Assembly (NCBI GenBank): GCA_020443945.1
Contig: JAIZWN010000567.1
Coordinates: 1 to 7,136 of the forward strand
Direction of reading: 5' to 3'
DNA from: Candidatus Thiosymbion ectosymbiont of Robbea hypermnestra
GTDB lineage: Bacteria; Pseudomonadota; Gammaproteobacteria; Chromatiales; Chromatiaceae
Length of the DNA stretch: 7,136 nt
The notes below the pieces were generated by a model, which had not been told where the DNA came from, did no database searches, and worked only from the letters and a program-made list of their open reading frames with translations. Made by a program: the position numbers and the translations under genes. How positions within the stretch are numbered: position 1 is the stretch's first letter; every line of letters begins with the position of its first letter. This document shows positions 5,609-7,136 of this stretch, piece by piece.

Positions 5609-5695
5609 TTAGGTCAGCGGTTCGGCCAGCACCGGCTGTGCCAGAAAGACTGCAACTAGGAGCGAGAACAGAAGGTTTTTCAACTTTTGATCCAT
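5609..5695 (-). pseudogene. 28-codon signal-peptide-only ORF (truncated secreted protein gene?)
   Basis: ATG at 5693-5695 opens a frame encoding MDQKLKNLLFSLLVAVFLAQ, then PVLAEPLT and a TAA. This is a textbook Sec signal peptide: lysines in the n-region, a leucine/valine-rich core (about 8-19) and a plausible cleavage after VLA (24). No mature protein follows. A stop comes four residues after the predicted cleavage site, and 20 bases later the 20-bp end repeat of the accessory cassette begins. I read it as the 5' stub of an exported-protein gene whose remainder was lost. A genuine small leader peptide is the alternative. The start codon lies in the 10-bp-periodic repeat and has no ribosome site, so expression is doubtful. 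Confidence 0.4.
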
Positions 5696-5731
5696 TTGCG
5701 TTAATTCGCGTTCATTTGCGGCTAAATCCGC
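5692..5731. repeat. 10-bp-periodic dispersed repeat, copy 2, abutting nusG
   Basis: On the minus strand, starting directly after the nusG stop, decamers of the type CGCAAATGAA / CGCGAATTAA / CGCAAATGG follow one another. The first 30 bases match the inverted copy at 3697-3728 with about five differences. The repeat touches the nusG stop, so nusG itself is complete, but its native 3' flank has been replaced or invaded. Confidence 0.55.
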
Positions 5732-6265
5732 TCAGCCTTTTTCGATCTGGTCGAACTCCAGGTCTACGGGGGTGGAGCGCCCGAAGATGAGAACCGAGAC
5801 CTTGAGCCGGCTCTTCTCGTAGTCCACCTCTTCGACTACGCCATCGAAATCGGCGAAGGGACCCTCGACGACCCGCACGACCTCTCCTGGTTCATAGAGC
5901 ACCTTGGGCCGGGGTTTCTCCACCCCCTCCTGCACCCGATGGAGGATGGCCTCGGCCTGCTTGTCCGGGATCGGAGCCGGCCGATCGCCGGTCCCGCCGA
6001 TGAAGCCTAAGACCCTCGGAACGCCCTTGACCAGGTGCCAGGTGTCGTTCGTCAGCTCCATCTTCACCAGCACATAACCCGGAAAGAACTTGCGTTCGCT
6101 CTTGCGCTGCTGGCCGCCTCGCATCTCCACGACTTCCTCGGTCGGCACCAGAACGGGGCCGAACAGATCGCCCATGCCGGCCCGTTTTATGCGTTCTTCG
6201 AGGGAGCGCTTCACCTGTGCCTCGAAACTCGAGTAGGCGTGGATCACATACCAACGCTGGGCCAT
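5732..6265 (-). CDS. nusG: transcription termination/antitermination factor NusG
   Basis: NusG binds RNA polymerase through its N-terminal NGN domain and Rho or ribosomal S10 through its C-terminal KOW domain, linking transcription with termination and translation. The 177-aa product begins AQRWYVIHAYSSFE and has the NGN core with ERKFFPGYVLVKM (57-69) and WHLVKGVPRVLGFIGG (76-91). The KOW domain is GEVVRVVEGPFADFDGVVEE (127-146), followed by VSVLIFGRSTPVDLEF (156-171). ATG 6265 is chosen over the upstream in-frame ATG at 6328 because it gives the family N-terminus, has AGGAAGG upstream and lies 2 nt after the secE stop. It is GC-rich and full length. The normal downstream partner rplK is 3.85 kb away, which is unusual. 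Confidence 0.98.
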   Translation of the reverse strand: MAQRWYVIHAYSSFEAQVKRSLEERIKRAGMGDLFGPVLVPTEEVVEMRGGQQRKSERKFFPGYVLVKMELTNDTWHLVKGVPRVLGFIGGTGDRPAPIPDKQAEAILHRVQEGVEKPRPKVLYEPGEVVRVVEGPFADFDGVVEEVDYEKSRLKVSVLIFGRSTPVDLEFDQIEKG

Positions 6266-6267
6266 CT

Positions 6268-6645
6268 TCAGCCTTCCTGTCCGGTAAGAAATCGCAGTAT
6301 TGCCATGAGCACCATGTCGAAGAGCCACAAGACGATGCCCAGGATCAGTACCATTACGATCACGACCAAGGTGGTCTGGAGCGTCTCCTGACGTGTCGGC
6401 CAGACGACCTTACGCACCTCCGTGCGTGCATTGCCCGTAAACTGCCATAAACGCCGCCCCTGGTCCGTCTGCAGGGCGATTGCCGCCGCACCGGCGGCGA
6501 TTACCAGCAACCCCCCGACCCGTACCAGGGTCGAGTAGGCGGCGAAATGATAAAAACCATAGATCCCCGCCGCTAACAAAACGACCGCCACCGCCAGTTT
6601 GACCGTATCCAAACCGGTGGCGCCGGCCTCTGCCTTTGCATTCAT
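6268..6645 (-). CDS. secE: preprotein translocase subunit SecE
   Basis: SecE is the essential inner-membrane subunit that clamps SecY in the SecYEG protein-export channel. The 125-aa product has three hydrophobic helices (about 14-34, 40-58 and 92-118), the three-TM form typical of enterobacteria and relatives. The conserved amphipathic cytoplasmic motif EVRKVVWPTRQET (76-88) immediately precedes TM3. The ATG at 6645 is preceded by AGGG within GAAACAGGGTAGTCA, an acceptable though modest ribosome site. Its TGA is 2 nt from the nusG start, so the two genes form one transcription and translation unit. The promoter should lie in 6646-6838, but repeat sequence fills much of that gap and no clear boxes were found. 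Confidence 0.97.
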   Translation of the reverse strand: MNAKAEAGATGLDTVKLAVAVVLLAAGIYGFYHFAAYSTLVRVGGLLVIAAGAAAIALQTDQGRRLWQFTGNARTEVRKVVWPTRQETLQTTLVVIVMVLILGIVLWLFDMVLMAILRFLTGQEG

Positions 6646-6680
6646 TGACTACCCTGTTTCAACCTCGAATCCAGCATAGA

Positions 6681-6770
6681 ACCACTGATTAACACCGATA
6701 GACACGGATGAATTCAGAACACAAACCGTTTCCATTTTTCATCGGCGAGAATCTGCGTAATCTGCGGATT
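6681..6770. repeat. dispersed repeat upstream of secE
   Basis: The block from ACCACTGATTAACACCGATA (6681) to ATCTGCGTAATCTGCGGATT (6751-6770) has short internal periodicity. On the minus strand CGCAGATTA and CGCAGATTC stand in tandem. It is related in style to the CGCAAATGAA repeats beside nusG and at 3697. Such sequences are widespread dispersed repeats in gammaproteobacteria, which is recognition from memory. It lies between tRNA-Trp and secE, so it forms part of the secE-nusG leader or promoter region. Confidence 0.45.
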
Positions 6771-6838
6771 CAAGCATCACAGATCACAAAACTACAACAC
6801 TACCCGCAGGCGTATTCAGTTACTTGTGCGATGAAAAG

Positions 6839-6914
<76 letters not shown>

Positions 6915-6985
6915 GGAAATCTAAGGACCTCGAACTCGGCGCGGGCGTCCATCGATGCGGTTCGCGGTCCGGGTCGGTGCTATCC

Positions 6986-7006
6986 TGAGCGTCCGACGTG
7001 CGCTCA
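6986..7006 (-). other. small hairpin after tuf
   Basis: TGAGCG (6986-6991) and CGCTCA (7001-7006) form a 6-bp stem with a 9-base loop, 7 bases beyond the tuf stop. No run of T follows on the minus strand, so it is not a classic intrinsic terminator. It could be an mRNA-processing or stability element between tuf and tRNA-Trp. Confidence 0.25.
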
Positions 7007-7013
7007 CCGCATC

Positions 7014-7136
7014 CTACTCGATGATCTTGGCGACCACGCCGGCCCCGACGGTGCGCCCGCCCTCGCGTACCGCGAAGCGCAGCCCTTCTTCCATGGCAAT
7101 GGGCGCGATGAGCTTGACGGTCATCTTGACGTTGTC
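7014..7136 (-). CDS. tuf: elongation factor Tu, C-terminal end (partial)
   Basis: The window holds the last 40 codons and the TAG stop. The translation, beginning DNVKMTVKLIAPIAMEEG and ending GAGVVAKIIE, is the C-terminal part of EF-Tu domain 3, including the RFAVREGGRTVGAGVV strand region. EF-Tu carries aminoacyl-tRNA to the ribosomal A site as a GTP complex. The rest of the gene lies beyond the right edge. With tRNA-Trp, secE and nusG following, this corresponds to the tufB-type locus. Codon use is strongly GC-biased and the fragment is intact. Confidence 0.97.
   Translation of the reverse strand, partial: DNVKMTVKLIAPIAMEEGLRFAVREGGRTVGAGVVAKIIE

Overview
The window comes from a gammaproteobacterium, probably a GC-rich Chromatiales-type lineage. 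This rests on the NusG, SecE, L11 and L1 protein sequences, the tuf / tRNA-Trp / secE / nusG / rplK / rplA gene order, the Uma2-family gene, and abundant REP-like and 10-bp-periodic repeats. The species cannot be fixed by eye. Every supported gene is on the minus strand, so the window is best read from right to left.

Backbone: the 3' end of tuf (EF-Tu), tRNA-Trp(CCA), secE and nusG lie at 7136-5732. rplK (L11) and rplA (L1) lie at 1882-754 and overlap by 8 nt. These genes are GC-rich and look intact. In most bacteria nusG and rplK are close neighbours, and rplA is followed by rplJ-rplL-rpoB. Here about 3.85 kb of accessory DNA separates nusG from rplK. A further AT-rich membrane-protein gene plus repeats follow rplA where rplJ would be expected.

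Accessory block, read from nusG towards rplK: (i) a 10-bp-periodic repeat and a 28-codon ORF that is essentially only a Sec signal peptide; (ii) an AT-rich two-gene unit, a two-TM coiled-coil protein of unknown function followed 12 nt later by a gamma-glutamylcyclotransferase-fold protein, bounded by inverted 20-bp repeats (19/20 identical), with a third repeat copy forming a 101-bp MITE-like unit that supplies the last residues of the second protein; (iii) about 200 bp of non-coding repeat-like DNA; (iv) a 200-bp element with perfect 19-bp terminal inverted repeats and an internal REP-like hairpin; (v) an orphan C-terminal coding fragment, possibly a toxin tip, 7 nt ahead of a DUF6984-like gene that could be its immunity partner; (vi) a Uma2-family PD-(D/E)XK putative nuclease gene ending 105 nt before rplK.

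Interpretation: the spacer between two essential translation/transcription units has accumulated mobile or accessory DNA. All accessory genes keep the operon's direction, so read-through from secE-nusG could still occur, but rplK-rplA probably needs its own promoter. The best candidate for something undescribed is the repeat-bounded 2-TM/GGCT gene pair. Second is the orphan toxin-tail/DUF6984 pair. Functions for both are inference.
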